Made by a program: the position numbers and the translations under genes
Source of the DNA: JAHJCL01 sp964504075
GTDB taxonomy: Bacteria; Patescibacteriota; Minisyncoccia; Minisyncoccales; DG-74-3
DNA length: 21,419 nucleotides
Reading direction: 5' to 3'
Assembly (NCBI GenBank): GCA_964504075.1
Contig: CAZDCT010000007.1
Location: forward strand, 1 to 21,419
Shown: in pieces, positions 7,065 to 14,852 of the stretch
Position numbering within the stretch: the first letter of the stretch is position 1
Layout: every line of letters begins with the position of its first letter
Notes under the pieces: model-generated
Database searches by the model: none
What the model was told of the DNA's origin: nothing
What the model saw: the letters and a program-made list of their open reading frames with translations, nothing else

Positions 7065-8809
7065 TCAATGTAGTAAACAAAAATTGAATAACCGATTTTT
7101 TCTACTAATTGATATTTATCAAGCCATTTATAACAAAAAGCAGGATAATCTAATTCGGGAATAGGCGTTCCACGCCCTGATTGTAAAAAGGTGGCTGAAA
7201 TAGCTAAATAATTATTTTTAGGAAAATCCTGTTCTTGGTTTGTACACTGCCATCGTACGTATTTTTCTTTTAGATAATATTCTGGATCACTTCCGCCGAA
7301 ATAATCAACATAGATTTGCTTACCTTCAGGCAGGTATTCTTCTGTCCATTTTTCTAATCTTCTTAAATCTTGGCCCCAGTCCAAATTAGAATCAACAGTA
7401 AAAATATATCCATTGTCTGGTCCACCAACAGTTTCATTAAAATAAGCTAAGAAATGAGGGTAAACAGAAACCACTGAAAATGCCTGATAAGCGATTAAAA
7501 ATCCTAAAATAAATGTTTTTAATTTTAGATTTGGTTGTTTAAGTAGTTTAGCTATAGCTCCCCCTATTAATATAAAAACAAAAGGAAGTGTTGGTAAAAG
7601 ATGGCGCACGCCAATGTTTAAACTTGATATTAAACTGCTAGCCCAATAAATAGCAATAAAGGTAAGCATAGCAAACTCATTGAAATGAGTTTTAATCCAT
7701 TCTTGGATTTTCTGACTGCACTTTTTCTTAGAACATATGATTGATTTAAGAATATATATAATAGTGATTAAACTAAGGATATGAAAAGTTAAAGGTGCTT
7801 TTATAGAATAAACTATTGGAAAATATTTTTTCCAACCCAAATTGGATACCTCACCCATAAAATAAGTAGTATGACCAAAAGCTGCTCTGTGAAATACCAT
7901 AAATAAGCCAGTAAAGTATTGAGCATATGGTCTTAAGATTGGCTTGTCTGATGCCCAGATAATGGGGTTTTTAATAAAACCAGGATAGTCTTTAAGATAA
8001 AGCTGAGCATCTGTTTGTTGTTTTTCAGCAGGATAGTTTAGAACATGATATTGATAAAGAGGCCAGATAACAGCAAAACCAATTATCATTATCAAGAGAA
8101 ATGTTTTAACAATTTGTTTGAGATTGCCTAATTTTAAGAACCAATAAACAAAGCTTAAAACAATAAAGAAAGGTATTAAAAGAATTACTGAGAACTTGCA
8201 TAGCTGAGCTATTCCAAAAGCAATTCCAGCTAACCATATATTTCTTGAAATTGGTTCTTGGAGAGCTTTTAAAAAATAATAAGTAGCAATAAAGATTCCA
8301 GCCGCAGCTCCCACATCTGTGGTGATTAATCTTCCGTGTGCCAGAAAGGTTGGTGAAAAAGAGAACAAGAATAAACTAAGTAGGGCAGCTTTTTTTCCAA
8401 ATAACTCTTTTGCCCACTTAAAGACATAAAAACCTAATACCATTAAGACAAGAACCATTGGTATTCTTGCCCAGAACATCATTTTATCTGTTGGGTTGTT
8501 GCTTTGAAAAAGAAAATGATCACCAAATTCCCACTGACCATTAATATCTTGCTGCCAAGCTTTAATGTCTGAGGGAAAGTTTATATTTTTAATAAAAAGC
8601 AATGGAAGGGCTGCTAAATCTTTAATCAAGGGAGGGTGTTCTGGATTCAGGCGCATATCTTTCTGTGTTAAATATGAATAGCCAGCTGGTAAATGGGCTT
8701 TTTCATCCATAGTAACAGAATCATTAGCCATACTAGTTATGGCTAAAAAGAACATGCAGCTTAAAAGAGCAACAGCTATTATGTTTGTGATTAATCTAGT
8801 GTTTTTCAT
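7061..8809 (-). CDS. Polytopic glycosyltransferase, GT39/PMT-like (GT-C fold)
   Basis: A 582-aa integral membrane protein. It begins with an N-terminal hydrophobic helix (about 8-27), then an extracytoplasmic loop carrying the acidic pair MDEKAH (34-39) and NPEHPPL (55-61). These are the two signature spots of the PMT/ArnT-type GT-C enzymes, which take sugars from polyprenyl phosphate carriers. Many further transmembrane helices follow up to about residue 450, including the WARIPMVLVLMVLGFY and GRLITTDVGAAAG regions. The C-terminal stretch is soluble and contains DSNLDWGQDLRRL, common in this group. It probably glycosylates proteins or envelope lipids on the outer face. It is transcribed opposite to everything nearby, with a putative leaderless promoter facing the heat-shock operon. 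Confidence 0.86.
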   Translation of the reverse strand: MKNTRLITNIIAVALLSCMFFLAITSMANDSVTMDEKAHLPAGYSYLTQKDMRLNPEHPPLIKDLAALPLLFIKNINFPSDIKAWQQDINGQWEFGDHFLFQSNNPTDKMMFWARIPMVLVLMVLGFYVFKWAKELFGKKAALLSLFLFSFSPTFLAHGRLITTDVGAAAGIFIATYYFLKALQEPISRNIWLAGIAFGIAQLCKFSVILLIPFFIVLSFVYWFLKLGNLKQIVKTFLLIMIIGFAVIWPLYQYHVLNYPAEKQQTDAQLYLKDYPGFIKNPIIWASDKPILRPYAQYFTGLFMVFHRAAFGHTTYFMGEVSNLGWKKYFPIVYSIKAPLTFHILSLITIIYILKSIICSKKKCSQKIQEWIKTHFNEFAMLTFIAIYWASSLISSLNIGVRHLLPTLPFVFILIGGAIAKLLKQPNLKLKTFILGFLIAYQAFSVVSVYPHFLAYFNETVGGPDNGYIFTVDSNLDWGQDLRRLEKWTEEYLPEGKQIYVDYFGGSDPEYYLKEKYVRWQCTNQEQDFPKNNYLAISATFLQSGRGTPIPELDYPAFCYKWLDKYQLVEKIGYSIFVYYID

Positions 8810-8816
8810 ATAGTAT

Positions 8817-8825
8817 ATTTTAGCA
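8817..8825 (-). promoter_or_regulatory. Extended -10 promoter of the glycosyltransferase gene (putative leaderless)
   Basis: On the minus strand the sequence reads TGCTAAAAT, an extended -10 (TGn plus TAAAAT). It ends 7 nt before the ATG at 8809. A start site 6-8 nt downstream of the -10 would fall on or next to the ATG. No good -35 is seen (ATATTC at the 17-bp position). Confidence 0.5.
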
Positions 8826-8840
8826 CATTTTAATAAGTTG

Positions 8841-8854
8841 AATATCTAGATATT
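8841..8854. repeat. Perfect 14-bp palindrome in the divergent control region
   Basis: AATATCTAGATATT is a perfect inverted repeat. Its last base is the first base of the CIRCE element. It occupies the -35 area of the glycosyltransferase promoter and lies upstream of the hrcA promoter, so it is a plausible second operator. It could also be a chance AT-rich palindrome. Confidence 0.45.
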
Positions 8855-8880
8855 TGTCACTCTTGACGTTCGAGCGCTAA
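8854..8880 (+). promoter_or_regulatory. CIRCE operator (HrcA binding site)
   Basis: TTGTCACTC (8854-8862), 9-bp spacer, GAGCGCTAA (8872-8880). This matches the CIRCE consensus TTAGCACTC-N9-GAGTGCTAA at 7 of 9 and 8 of 9 positions. It lies directly before hrcA, the gene for its repressor, and its spacer contains the -35 box. Binding would block RNA polymerase, giving autoregulation of the heat-shock operon. Confidence 0.9.
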
Positions 8881-8891
8881 TTTTTTAGAAT
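8863..8891 (+). promoter_or_regulatory. Promoter of the hrcA-grpE-dnaK-dnaJ operon
   Basis: -35 TTGACG (8863-8868) lies inside the CIRCE spacer and -10 TAGAAT (8886-8891) follows after 17 bp. The ATG of hrcA begins 5 nt after the -10. Transcription would therefore start at or within the start codon, which predicts a leaderless mRNA. Confidence 0.78.
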
Positions 8892-8896
8892 AGATT

Positions 8897-9601
8897 ATGG
8901 TAATAGATATTAAAAGACAAGATTTAATATTAAACAAAATCATTCAAGAATATGTTGATTTTGCAATACCAGTAAGTTCTAAAAGGCTTGAAGAAAAGTA
9001 TAACTTTGGGCTTTCACCAGCTACGATTAGAAATGAAATGCAGAGACTAACTGGTCTTGGTTTTCTTTTTCAGCCCCACACTTCGGCTGGTAGAATTCCT
9101 ACGGATAAAGCTTATCGATTTTTGGTAGATAAAATTTTGTTAAGACAAGAGCTTCTTGAAAAGAAACAAGATTTGGGAATAAAAGATTTGTCAGGCGATC
9201 CCTTGAGATTTGTTCAATCTATTACAAGGGCTTTAGCCGCTACATCTTCTAGTTTAGCTGTTAGTTATTTATTTGATGAAAGATTTTTGTGGAAAGAGGG
9301 TTGGGAGGAACTTCTTCAGGCACCAGAGTTTCGAAAGACAAGTCGTGTTTCTGATTTTGTGAAATTTTTGAAAAGTTTTGAACGAGATATCGAGAAAGTT
9401 AAGCCTGATTCTAATATCAGAGTATATATTGGGAGAGAAACTCCTTTTCCCAAATCAGCAGAATTTAGTCTAATAATTTCAAAATGTTGTTTTCCAGATA
9501 AAGAAGAGGGAGTTATTTCAATTTTAGGTCCAAAAAGAATGGCTTACGATAAAAACATTGCCCTAATTAATTCTTTAAAAGAAATATTGAAGAACTTTTA
9601 A
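8897..9601 (+). CDS. hrcA: Heat-inducible transcription repressor HrcA (short form)
   Basis: Repressor of class I heat-shock genes, binding CIRCE as a dimer. The N-terminal winged-helix domain (1-80) is well conserved: RQDLILNKII, PVSSKRL, LSPATIRNEMQRLTGLGF and HTSAGRIPTDKAYRFLVD. The C-terminus shows the GAF-like end EEGVISILGPKRMAYDKNIALINSL. At 234 aa it is much shorter than the roughly 340 aa of classical HrcA. The missing part corresponds to the middle, where the inserted dimerisation domain normally sits. The frame is uninterrupted, so this is a compact variant rather than a broken gene. The ATG at 8897 is kept because the family N-terminus begins right there and the next Met is residue 49, inside the DNA-binding domain. 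grpE follows one base after the stop. Confidence 0.92.
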   Translation: MVIDIKRQDLILNKIIQEYVDFAIPVSSKRLEEKYNFGLSPATIRNEMQRLTGLGFLFQPHTSAGRIPTDKAYRFLVDKILLRQELLEKKQDLGIKDLSGDPLRFVQSITRALAATSSSLAVSYLFDERFLWKEGWEELLQAPEFRKTSRVSDFVKFLKSFERDIEKVKPDSNIRVYIGRETPFPKSAEFSLIISKCCFPDKEEGVISILGPKRMAYDKNIALINSLKEILKNF

Positions 9602-9602
9602 T

Positions 9603-10076
9603 ATGGCAGAGAAAAAGAAAAAAAAGATTAGTTTGTTGCAAGAATACGAAAAGTTAAAAAACGAATATTTAGCTTGTTGGCAAAGGGAAAGAGCAGATTT
9701 TATTAATTATAAAAAAAATGAATTAATAAGAATCGGGGAATTGGTCAGTTATTCTAATATAGATTTGATTTTAAAAATTCTGCCTATTTTAGATAATTTT
9801 GAATTGGTTGAAAATAAATTGCCAGAACAGTTGAAAAACGATAAAAACATAAAAGGTTTATTACAAGTCAAGGTTCAAATTAAAGATTTTCTTAAGAGCC
9901 AGAAAATAGAGGAAATAAAATCTATTGGTAAAAGATTTGATCCTAATTTTCATGAAGTAATTGGTGAAGTTAAGGTAAAGGGTAAAGAGCAGGGGATAAT
10001 TGTTGAAGAGATTCAGAAAGGATACAAGTTTAATGAAAGAGTAATTAGGATTGCTAAGGTAAGGGTTGCGAAATAA
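9603..10076 (+). CDS. grpE: Nucleotide exchange factor GrpE
   Basis: A 157-aa co-chaperone that releases ADP from DnaK. A lysine-rich N-terminus is followed by a long helix (about 10-90, LLQEYEKLKNEYLACWQRERADFINYKK) that forms the dimer stalk. The C-terminal beta domain has the GKRFDPNFHEVIGEV signature and ends with GYKFNERVIRIAKVRVAK, the diagnostic GrpE finish. It is somewhat shorter than the E. coli protein because the disordered N-terminus is reduced. The ATG at 9603 follows the hrcA stop after a single base, so translation is probably coupled. It is the second gene of the CIRCE-controlled operon. Confidence 0.95.
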   Translation: MAEKKKKKISLLQEYEKLKNEYLACWQRERADFINYKKNELIRIGELVSYSNIDLILKILPILDNFELVENKLPEQLKNDKNIKGLLQVKVQIKDFLKSQKIEEIKSIGKRFDPNFHEVIGEVKVKGKEQGIIVEEIQKGYKFNERVIRIAKVRVAK

Positions 10077-10114
10077 TTTATAAATTATAATTAATAAAAA
10101 AACTTGAAAATTAT

Positions 10115-11974
10115 ATGTCAAAAGTATTAGGTATTGATTTGGGCACATCTATTACTAAGATGGCTACAATTCAAAATGGAGAACCAAAATGTTTGGAAAG
10201 TGTAGAGGGTTCAATATTAGTACCCTCGTTTGTAGCTTTGTCTAAAAGCGAGGAAAGATTGATTGGTGTTTTAGCTAAAAGACAAGCAGTTACTAATCCT
10301 CAAAATACTGTTTTTGCAGTAAAAAGATTTATTGGAAGACGATATTCAGATCTAGAAGTTCAAAAAGAATTAAAGCGCTTGTCCTACACTACAAGAGAAA
10401 AATCTAATGGGGGAGTAGAGATTAAAATGGGAGAAAAGTGGTATACACCAATTGAGATTTCTTCTATGGTTTTACAAAAGATTAGAGCTGATGCTAAAGA
10501 AAAGTTGGGCGAAGATATTGTTGATGTTGTTATTACTTGTCCAGCAAATTTTGACGACTCTCAAAGAAAAGCAACTAAAACAGCTGGAGAGATTGCTGGT
10601 TTTAATGTTTTAAGAATAATTAATGAACCAACTGCAGCTGCTTTAAGTTATGGGTTTGGGAGAAAAGAGCCAGTCAAGATTCTTGTTTATGATTTTGGCG
10701 GAGGAACATTTGATATTACTATTTTAAACATTTCGCCTGACACGGTTGAAGTTTTGGCTACTGGTGGAGAAGCTCACTTAGGGGGAGAAGATTTTGATCA
10801 AAGAATAGTTGACTGGATGGTTGATAAGTTTAAAAAAGACCAAGGCATTGATTTGTCAAAAGATCCTTTAGCTCTTCAGAGATTAAGAGAAGCAGCTGAA
10901 AAGGCAAAAATTGAACTATCAAGTGCTTTAGAAACTGAAATTAATCTTCCTTTTGTTTCTGGAGATAGCGCTGGTCCAAAGCATCTTTATTACAAGATAA
11001 CCAGAAGTGAGCTTGAAAAATTAAGCAGAGATTTGATTGAAAAGTCCATAGAAAGAGTGAAAAAAACCCTGAAAGAATCTAAGCTTTCTAAAGAACAGAT
11101 TGGTGAAGTTGTTTTAGTTGGTGGTACAAGTTTGATTCCAGCGGTTAAAGACGCAGTTAAAAATTTGTTTGGCAAAGAACCAAATAAATCAATCAACCCC
11201 GAAGAAGTTGTTGCCATGGGGGCTGCGATTCAGGCTGAGATTTTAAAAGCAAAAAAAGAGGGGAGGTCTCCAGAAGGAGAAATTAAAAGTGTTTTGCTCT
11301 TGGACGTTTTGCCCCTTTCTTTGGGTATTGAGACATTGGGTGGGGTAAATACAATAATGATCCAAAAAAATACCACTATTCCTACTGATAAGATTCAAAT
11401 TTTCTCAACTGCAATTGACAATCAGCCCTCGGTTGAAATTAATGTTCTCCAGGGTGAAAGATCAATGGCAAACGATAACAGGTCTTTGGGCAAGTTTATT
11501 TTAGATGGAATTCCTCCTTCACCAAGAGGTGTTCCCCAGATTGAGGTCAAGTTTGATGTAAATGTTGATGGCATTTTAACTGTTGTTGCCAAAGATAAGG
11601 CAAGCAATAAAACCCAATCTGTCAGGATTGAGGGCTCAATAGGTATTGCAAAGGAAGAAATAGAGAAAATGAAAAAAGAAGCTGAAATGCATGCGGTCCA
11701 AGATAAAAAAAAGAGAGAATTAGCTGAAGCCAAAAATATGGCTAATAATTTAATTTATACAAGTGAGAAAACCTTAAAAGAAGTTGGAGATAAAGTTTCT
11801 GATGAGGTGAAAAAAGAGGTTAAAGCTAAATTGGAAGCATTGAAAAAAGTTAAAGACAGTGATAGTATGGAGGACATTAAAACTAAGATTGAAGAATTAT
11901 CTCAGGTTTTACAAAAGATTGGAGCTGAAATTTATAAAAAACCGCCCCAGGATGAAAAACCAAAAGAAAAATGA
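10115..11974 (+). CDS. dnaK: Chaperone protein DnaK (Hsp70)
   Basis: A 619-aa full-length Hsp70. The ATPase domain starts GIDLGTSITKMATI (6-19), where the usual LGTTNS reads LGTSIT. It continues with INEPTAAALSYGF, VYDFGGGTFDITIL and VVLVGGTSLIPAV. The interdomain linker area SVLLLDVLPLSLGIETLGG leads to the substrate-binding beta sandwich with LQGERSMANDNRSLGKF. A helical lid follows, and the C-terminus ends in a short charged tail instead of the EEVD-like end. It folds proteins with DnaJ and GrpE in the cytoplasm. A 38-nt AT-rich gap separates it from grpE with no Shine-Dalgarno site. The stop overlaps dnaJ by 4 nt (ATGA). Confidence 0.97.
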   Translation: MSKVLGIDLGTSITKMATIQNGEPKCLESVEGSILVPSFVALSKSEERLIGVLAKRQAVTNPQNTVFAVKRFIGRRYSDLEVQKELKRLSYTTREKSNGGVEIKMGEKWYTPIEISSMVLQKIRADAKEKLGEDIVDVVITCPANFDDSQRKATKTAGEIAGFNVLRIINEPTAAALSYGFGRKEPVKILVYDFGGGTFDITILNISPDTVEVLATGGEAHLGGEDFDQRIVDWMVDKFKKDQGIDLSKDPLALQRLREAAEKAKIELSSALETEINLPFVSGDSAGPKHLYYKITRSELEKLSRDLIEKSIERVKKTLKESKLSKEQIGEVVLVGGTSLIPAVKDAVKNLFGKEPNKSINPEEVVAMGAAIQAEILKAKKEGRSPEGEIKSVLLLDVLPLSLGIETLGGVNTIMIQKNTTIPTDKIQIFSTAIDNQPSVEINVLQGERSMANDNRSLGKFILDGIPPSPRGVPQIEVKFDVNVDGILTVVAKDKASNKTQSVRIEGSIGIAKEEIEKMKKEAEMHAVQDKKKRELAEAKNMANNLIYTSEKTLKEVGDKVSDEVKKEVKAKLEALKKVKDSDSMEDIKTKIEELSQVLQKIGAEIYKKPPQDEKPKEK

Positions 11975-13056
11975 AAAATTATTACAAAATTTTAGGCGTT
12001 TCTCATGATTCTTCTCAGGCAGAAATCAAAAAAGCATATTATAAATTAGCCCACCAATACCATCCGGATAAGGGGGGAGGGGATGAGAAAAAGTTTAAAG
12101 AAATAAATGAAGCATACCAGGTTCTTTCTGATAAAGAGAAGAAATCGCAATATGATAGGTTTGGTCAGGTTTTTGATACGAGTGGAATAGGATTTGATCC
12201 TCGAGGTCAATTTAATTGGGCCTGGGGAAACCCAGGAATGAATTTTGAATTTGATTTTACTGATTTACAAGAAATGATGGAACAAATGTTTGGTTTTAGA
12301 ACTTCGAGAGGAAGAAAGAATTTTAAAAAAGGAGAAAATATTAGAATAGATATTGAGCTTTCCTTGGAAGATGTTTTAAAAGAACAGAAGAAGCGGGTTG
12401 TTTTGTATAAAAATATTGTTTGTTCTCGTTGTTCGGGGACTGGAGCTGAGCCAGGAACTAAAATAAAAGAATGTTTTTCTTGTGGTGGAACCGGTAAAGT
12501 TCAGCAAATTAAAAAAACAATTATAGGTTCTTATACTGAATATATTATTTGTCCTGAGTGTGGAGGTGAAGGGCATAAGCCAGAAAAACCCTGTAATGTT
12601 TGTAAAGGAGAAGGAAGAATTAAAGGGGAAGAAAAGATTGATATTTTTATTCCAGCTGGAGTAGATTTTAATCAAATTATTAAGGTTGAAGGCAAGGGAC
12701 ATGCTGGTAGAAAAGGAGGCAATCCTGGGGATCTTTACGTTAGAATTTTAATTAAACCCCATTCTGTTTTTGAGAGAAAAGGAGATGATTTGCTTGTTCA
12801 GGTTCCTATTTCTTTTTCTCAGGCAAGCTTGGGAGACGAGGTTAGTATTTTAACTTTAGACAAGAAAAAAATTATCCTTAAGATTCCAGCTGGCACTGAA
12901 TCTGGAAAAATATTTAGCATTGCTAATGAAGGAATTCCTCATTTTGGAAGCAGAGGCAGAGGTAATTTATATATTGAATTAGTGATTAAGACTCCAAAGA
13001 AATTGACTAAAAAACAAAAAGAACTCTTGAAAAAATTGAAAGAAGAAGGTATATAA
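11971..13056 (+). CDS. dnaJ: Chaperone protein DnaJ (Hsp40)
   Basis: A 361-aa type I J-protein that stimulates DnaK. The J domain (1-65) has the HPD triad at 31-33. A short, Gly/Phe-containing linker follows, rich in Asn, Trp and Met around 70-105. Four zinc-binding repeats then appear in order: CSRCSGTG, CFSCGGTG, CPECGGEG and CNVCKGEG. The two C-terminal beta domains run to about residue 345, ending in a Lys-rich tail. All catalytic and metal ligands look intact. It is the last gene of the hrcA operon and overlaps dnaK by ATGA. Its final codons also contain the likely promoter of the tRNA-Lys gene that follows. Confidence 0.97.
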   Translation: MKNYYKILGVSHDSSQAEIKKAYYKLAHQYHPDKGGGDEKKFKEINEAYQVLSDKEKKSQYDRFGQVFDTSGIGFDPRGQFNWAWGNPGMNFEFDFTDLQEMMEQMFGFRTSRGRKNFKKGENIRIDIELSLEDVLKEQKKRVVLYKNIVCSRCSGTGAEPGTKIKECFSCGGTGKVQQIKKTIIGSYTEYIICPECGGEGHKPEKPCNVCKGEGRIKGEEKIDIFIPAGVDFNQIIKVEGKGHAGRKGGNPGDLYVRILIKPHSVFERKGDDLLVQVPISFSQASLGDEVSILTLDKKKIILKIPAGTESGKIFSIANEGIPHFGSRGRGNLYIELVIKTPKKLTKKQKELLKKLKEEGI

Positions 13057-13057
13057 T
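13027..13057 (+). promoter_or_regulatory. Putative promoter of tRNA-Lys (inside the 3' end of dnaJ)
   Basis: TTGAAA (13027-13032) is followed by TATATA after 17 bp (13050-13055) or TATAAT after 19 bp (13052-13057). A start near 13062-13065 would give a few extra 5' bases before the tRNA. The overlap with coding sequence and the AT-richness lower the certainty. Confidence 0.5.
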
Positions 13058-13067
13058 GTATATACTT

Positions 13068-13141
13068 GCGCTCATAGCTCAATTAGGTAGAGCAGTTCCC
13101 TTTTAAGGAAAAGGTTGGAGGTTCGATTCCTCCTGGGCGCA
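13068..13141 (+). tRNA. tRNA-Lys (anticodon UUU)
   Basis: A full cloverleaf can be drawn. The acceptor stem GCGCTCA pairs with TGGGCGC, including one G-T wobble. The D arm is GCTC/GAGC, the anticodon loop is CTTTTAA with anticodon TTT, the variable loop is 5 nt, and the T arm is GGAGG-TTCGATT-CCTCC. The discriminator base is A73, normal for Lys. CCA is not encoded (CAT follows). Pair 27-43 at the top of the anticodon stem is a G-A mismatch. It lies 11 nt after dnaJ and 3 nt before the protease start. Confidence 0.95.
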
Positions 13142-13144
13142 CAT

Positions 13145-14317
13145 ATGAAAATTAGAAACTCTTTTATTGTTATTTTTTCTGCTTTTACTATTTTAATTAG
13201 CTTTGCCTTTGGTTTTTCTTTTGGTCAGTTAGAATGCAAGATTTGTCCTCCTGAAGATGTTGATTTTTCTTTGCTTTGGGAAGCCTGGCATAAACTTGAA
13301 ACCAAGTATGTAAATAAACAAGATTTTGATACTCAGGAAATGATTTATGGAGCAATTTCAGGAATGGTAGATTCTTTGGATGATCCTTATACCATATTCT
13401 TAGACCCTGATGATACTAAAAGGTTTGTTGAAGACGTAAAAGGAACTTTTGAAGGAGTAGGAATGGAAATTGGAATCAGAAAGGGGCAGCTTCAAGTAAT
13501 AGCTCCTTTAGAAGGAACACCTGCTCAAAAGGCTGGTTTAAGGTCTGGAGATAAAATTATAAAGATTAATGATGTTTTAACAGCTGATCTTTCACTTGAT
13601 GAGGTGGTTGATTTAATCAGGGGACCCAAAGGAACAACAGTGAACTTAACTATTTATCATGATGATGTAAGCCAGGTAAAAGAGGTTCCTGTTGTTAGGG
13701 GAGTAATTCAAGTTCCTTCTTTGAAATTAGAAATGTTAGATGATAATATAGCCCATTTAGAGCTGTATCAATTTTCTGAAAAAGCAAGTTTTGATTTTGG
13801 AATGGTTGCAATGGAAATTTTAACATCTTCGGCTGAATCAATAATTTTAGACCTAAGAAACAATCCTGGTGGTTATTTAGAGGTAGCTCAAGATATTGCT
13901 GGTTATTTTTTAGAAAGAGGTCAAGTTGTAACTATTGAAGATTTTGGAAATGGGGAGCAAAAAGAATATTTGGCCCAAGGAACAGCTAATTTTATAAATT
14001 ATCCATTAGTTATTTTAATAAATGAGGGATCAGCTTCTGGTTCCGAAATATTAGCTGGTTGTTTAAGAGACAATCGAGGAATTTTATTAATCGGACAGAA
14101 ATCTTTTGGTAAGGGCTCTGTTCAACAGCTAGAAAGATTAAAGGGAGGATCTTCCTTAAAAATAACTGTGGCTAAATGGCTGACTCCTAATGGAGATTCT
14201 ATTACTGATCAGGGGTTAAAACCAGATATTGAAGTAGAAATAACAGAACAAGATTATGATCAAGAGATTGATTCTCAATTAAATAAAGCTATTGAAATAA
14301 TTAAAGAAATTCGTTAA
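13145..14317 (+). CDS. S41 family C-terminal processing peptidase (CtpA/Prc-like)
   Basis: A 390-aa serine protease exported or anchored by an N-terminal hydrophobic segment (about 7-27), acting outside the cytoplasmic membrane. The N-terminal cap (37-100) holds the conserved DDPYTIFLDP. A PDZ domain (about 103-175) shows GVGMEIG and APLEGTPAQKAGLRSGDKI. The catalytic domain follows with ILDLRNNPGGYL. Ser298 in NEGSASGSE and Lys323 in SFGKGSVQQ are 25 residues apart, the spacing expected of the Ser-Lys dyad. The ATG at 13145 is chosen because an upstream in-frame TTG at 13115 would start inside the tRNA-Lys gene and put ten residues before the signal sequence. It probably shares the transcript of the tRNA. 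Confidence 0.94.
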   Translation: MKIRNSFIVIFSAFTILISFAFGFSFGQLECKICPPEDVDFSLLWEAWHKLETKYVNKQDFDTQEMIYGAISGMVDSLDDPYTIFLDPDDTKRFVEDVKGTFEGVGMEIGIRKGQLQVIAPLEGTPAQKAGLRSGDKIIKINDVLTADLSLDEVVDLIRGPKGTTVNLTIYHDDVSQVKEVPVVRGVIQVPSLKLEMLDDNIAHLELYQFSEKASFDFGMVAMEILTSSAESIILDLRNNPGGYLEVAQDIAGYFLERGQVVTIEDFGNGEQKEYLAQGTANFINYPLVILINEGSASGSEILAGCLRDNRGILLIGQKSFGKGSVQQLERLKGGSSLKITVAKWLTPNGDSITDQGLKPDIEVEITEQDYDQEIDSQLNKAIEIIKEIR

Positions 14318-14320
14318 AAT
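14292..14320 (+). promoter_or_regulatory. Possible promoter for rplI
   Basis: TTGAAA (14292-14297), 17 bp, TAAAAT (14315-14320), ending 17 nt before the rplI start. It overlaps the end of the protease gene, and similar boxes arise by chance in such AT-rich DNA. Confidence 0.4.
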
Positions 14321-14337
14321 ATCTTAATAGTAAATCA

Positions 14338-14784
14338 ATGAAAGTAATTCTTCTACAAGATATTGAGAAGTTGGGCAAGAGATATGAAATTAAGGAAGTA
14401 AAAAATGGTTATGCCAGGAATTTTTTAATTCCTCAAGGATTAGTCAAAATAGCTACTGATAAAACTTTGGAATGGCTTAAAATTCAGAAAGAAGCAGGAG
14501 AAAAAAAGGCTGAGCAAGCACTCAAAACAACCCAAGAGGTTGCTTCAACTCTTGATGGTCAAGAAGTTATTATTTCAGTTAGGGTTGGAGAAGATGGTCA
14601 GCTTTTTGAATCAATCAATGTTCAAAAAATATTTGATGAGCTTAAAAAAATGGGTTTCAATGTTAAAAAGAAACAAATTGATTTGGCTGAACCAATTAAA
14701 GAATTAGGAGAATTTCCAGTTAAAATTAAATTTGATCACAATTTAGAACCAGAAATAACCATAGTGGTGAGCGAAGAAAAGTAA
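14338..14784 (+). CDS. rplI: 50S ribosomal protein bL9
   Basis: A 148-aa protein of normal bL9 length. The N-terminal rRNA-binding domain has MKVILLQDIEKLGKRYEIKEVKNGYARNFLIP, including the GYARN signature. A long connecting helix (about 42-75, Lys/Glu/Ala rich) leads to the C-terminal domain with VRVGEDGQLFESI and FPVKIKFDHNLEPEITIVV. bL9 binds 23S rRNA near the L1 stalk and reaches toward the neighbouring ribosome on the mRNA. Several candidate-phyla lineages are reported to lack this protein, so its presence is of taxonomic use. It ends 28 nt before a strong bidirectional terminator. Confidence 0.96.
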   Translation: MKVILLQDIEKLGKRYEIKEVKNGYARNFLIPQGLVKIATDKTLEWLKIQKEAGEKKAEQALKTTQEVASTLDGQEVIISVRVGEDGQLFESINVQKIFDELKKMGFNVKKKQIDLAEPIKELGEFPVKIKFDHNLEPEITIVVSEEK

Positions 14785-14812
14785 AAAACCTATTTTTATT
14801 TTGATTAAAAGC

Positions 14813-14837
14813 AAAAAATCCCGAAAAGGGATTTTTT
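14813..14837. terminator. Bidirectional intrinsic terminator between rplI and rpmA
   Basis: AAAAAATCCC (14813-14822) pairs perfectly with GGGATTTTTT (14828-14837) around a GAAAA loop. The T-run on one side and A-run on the other serve both strands, ending rplI rightward and rpmA leftward. Confidence 0.92.
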
Positions 14838-14852
14838 AAATATAGATTAAAT

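Noticed and set aside
8897..9601. Frameshifted or truncated hrcA
   Set aside because: One continuous frame carries both the expected N-terminus and C-terminus and is followed directly by grpE, so it is a compact form.
10063..10091. Internal promoter between grpE and dnaK (TATAAT at 10086)
   Set aside because: No -35 at an acceptable distance and no TGn extension. A single TATAAT is expected by chance in such AT-rich DNA.
13115..13144. Upstream TTG start for the S41 protease
   Set aside because: It would begin inside the T arm of tRNA-Lys and add ten residues before a clean signal sequence. ATG 13145 is better.
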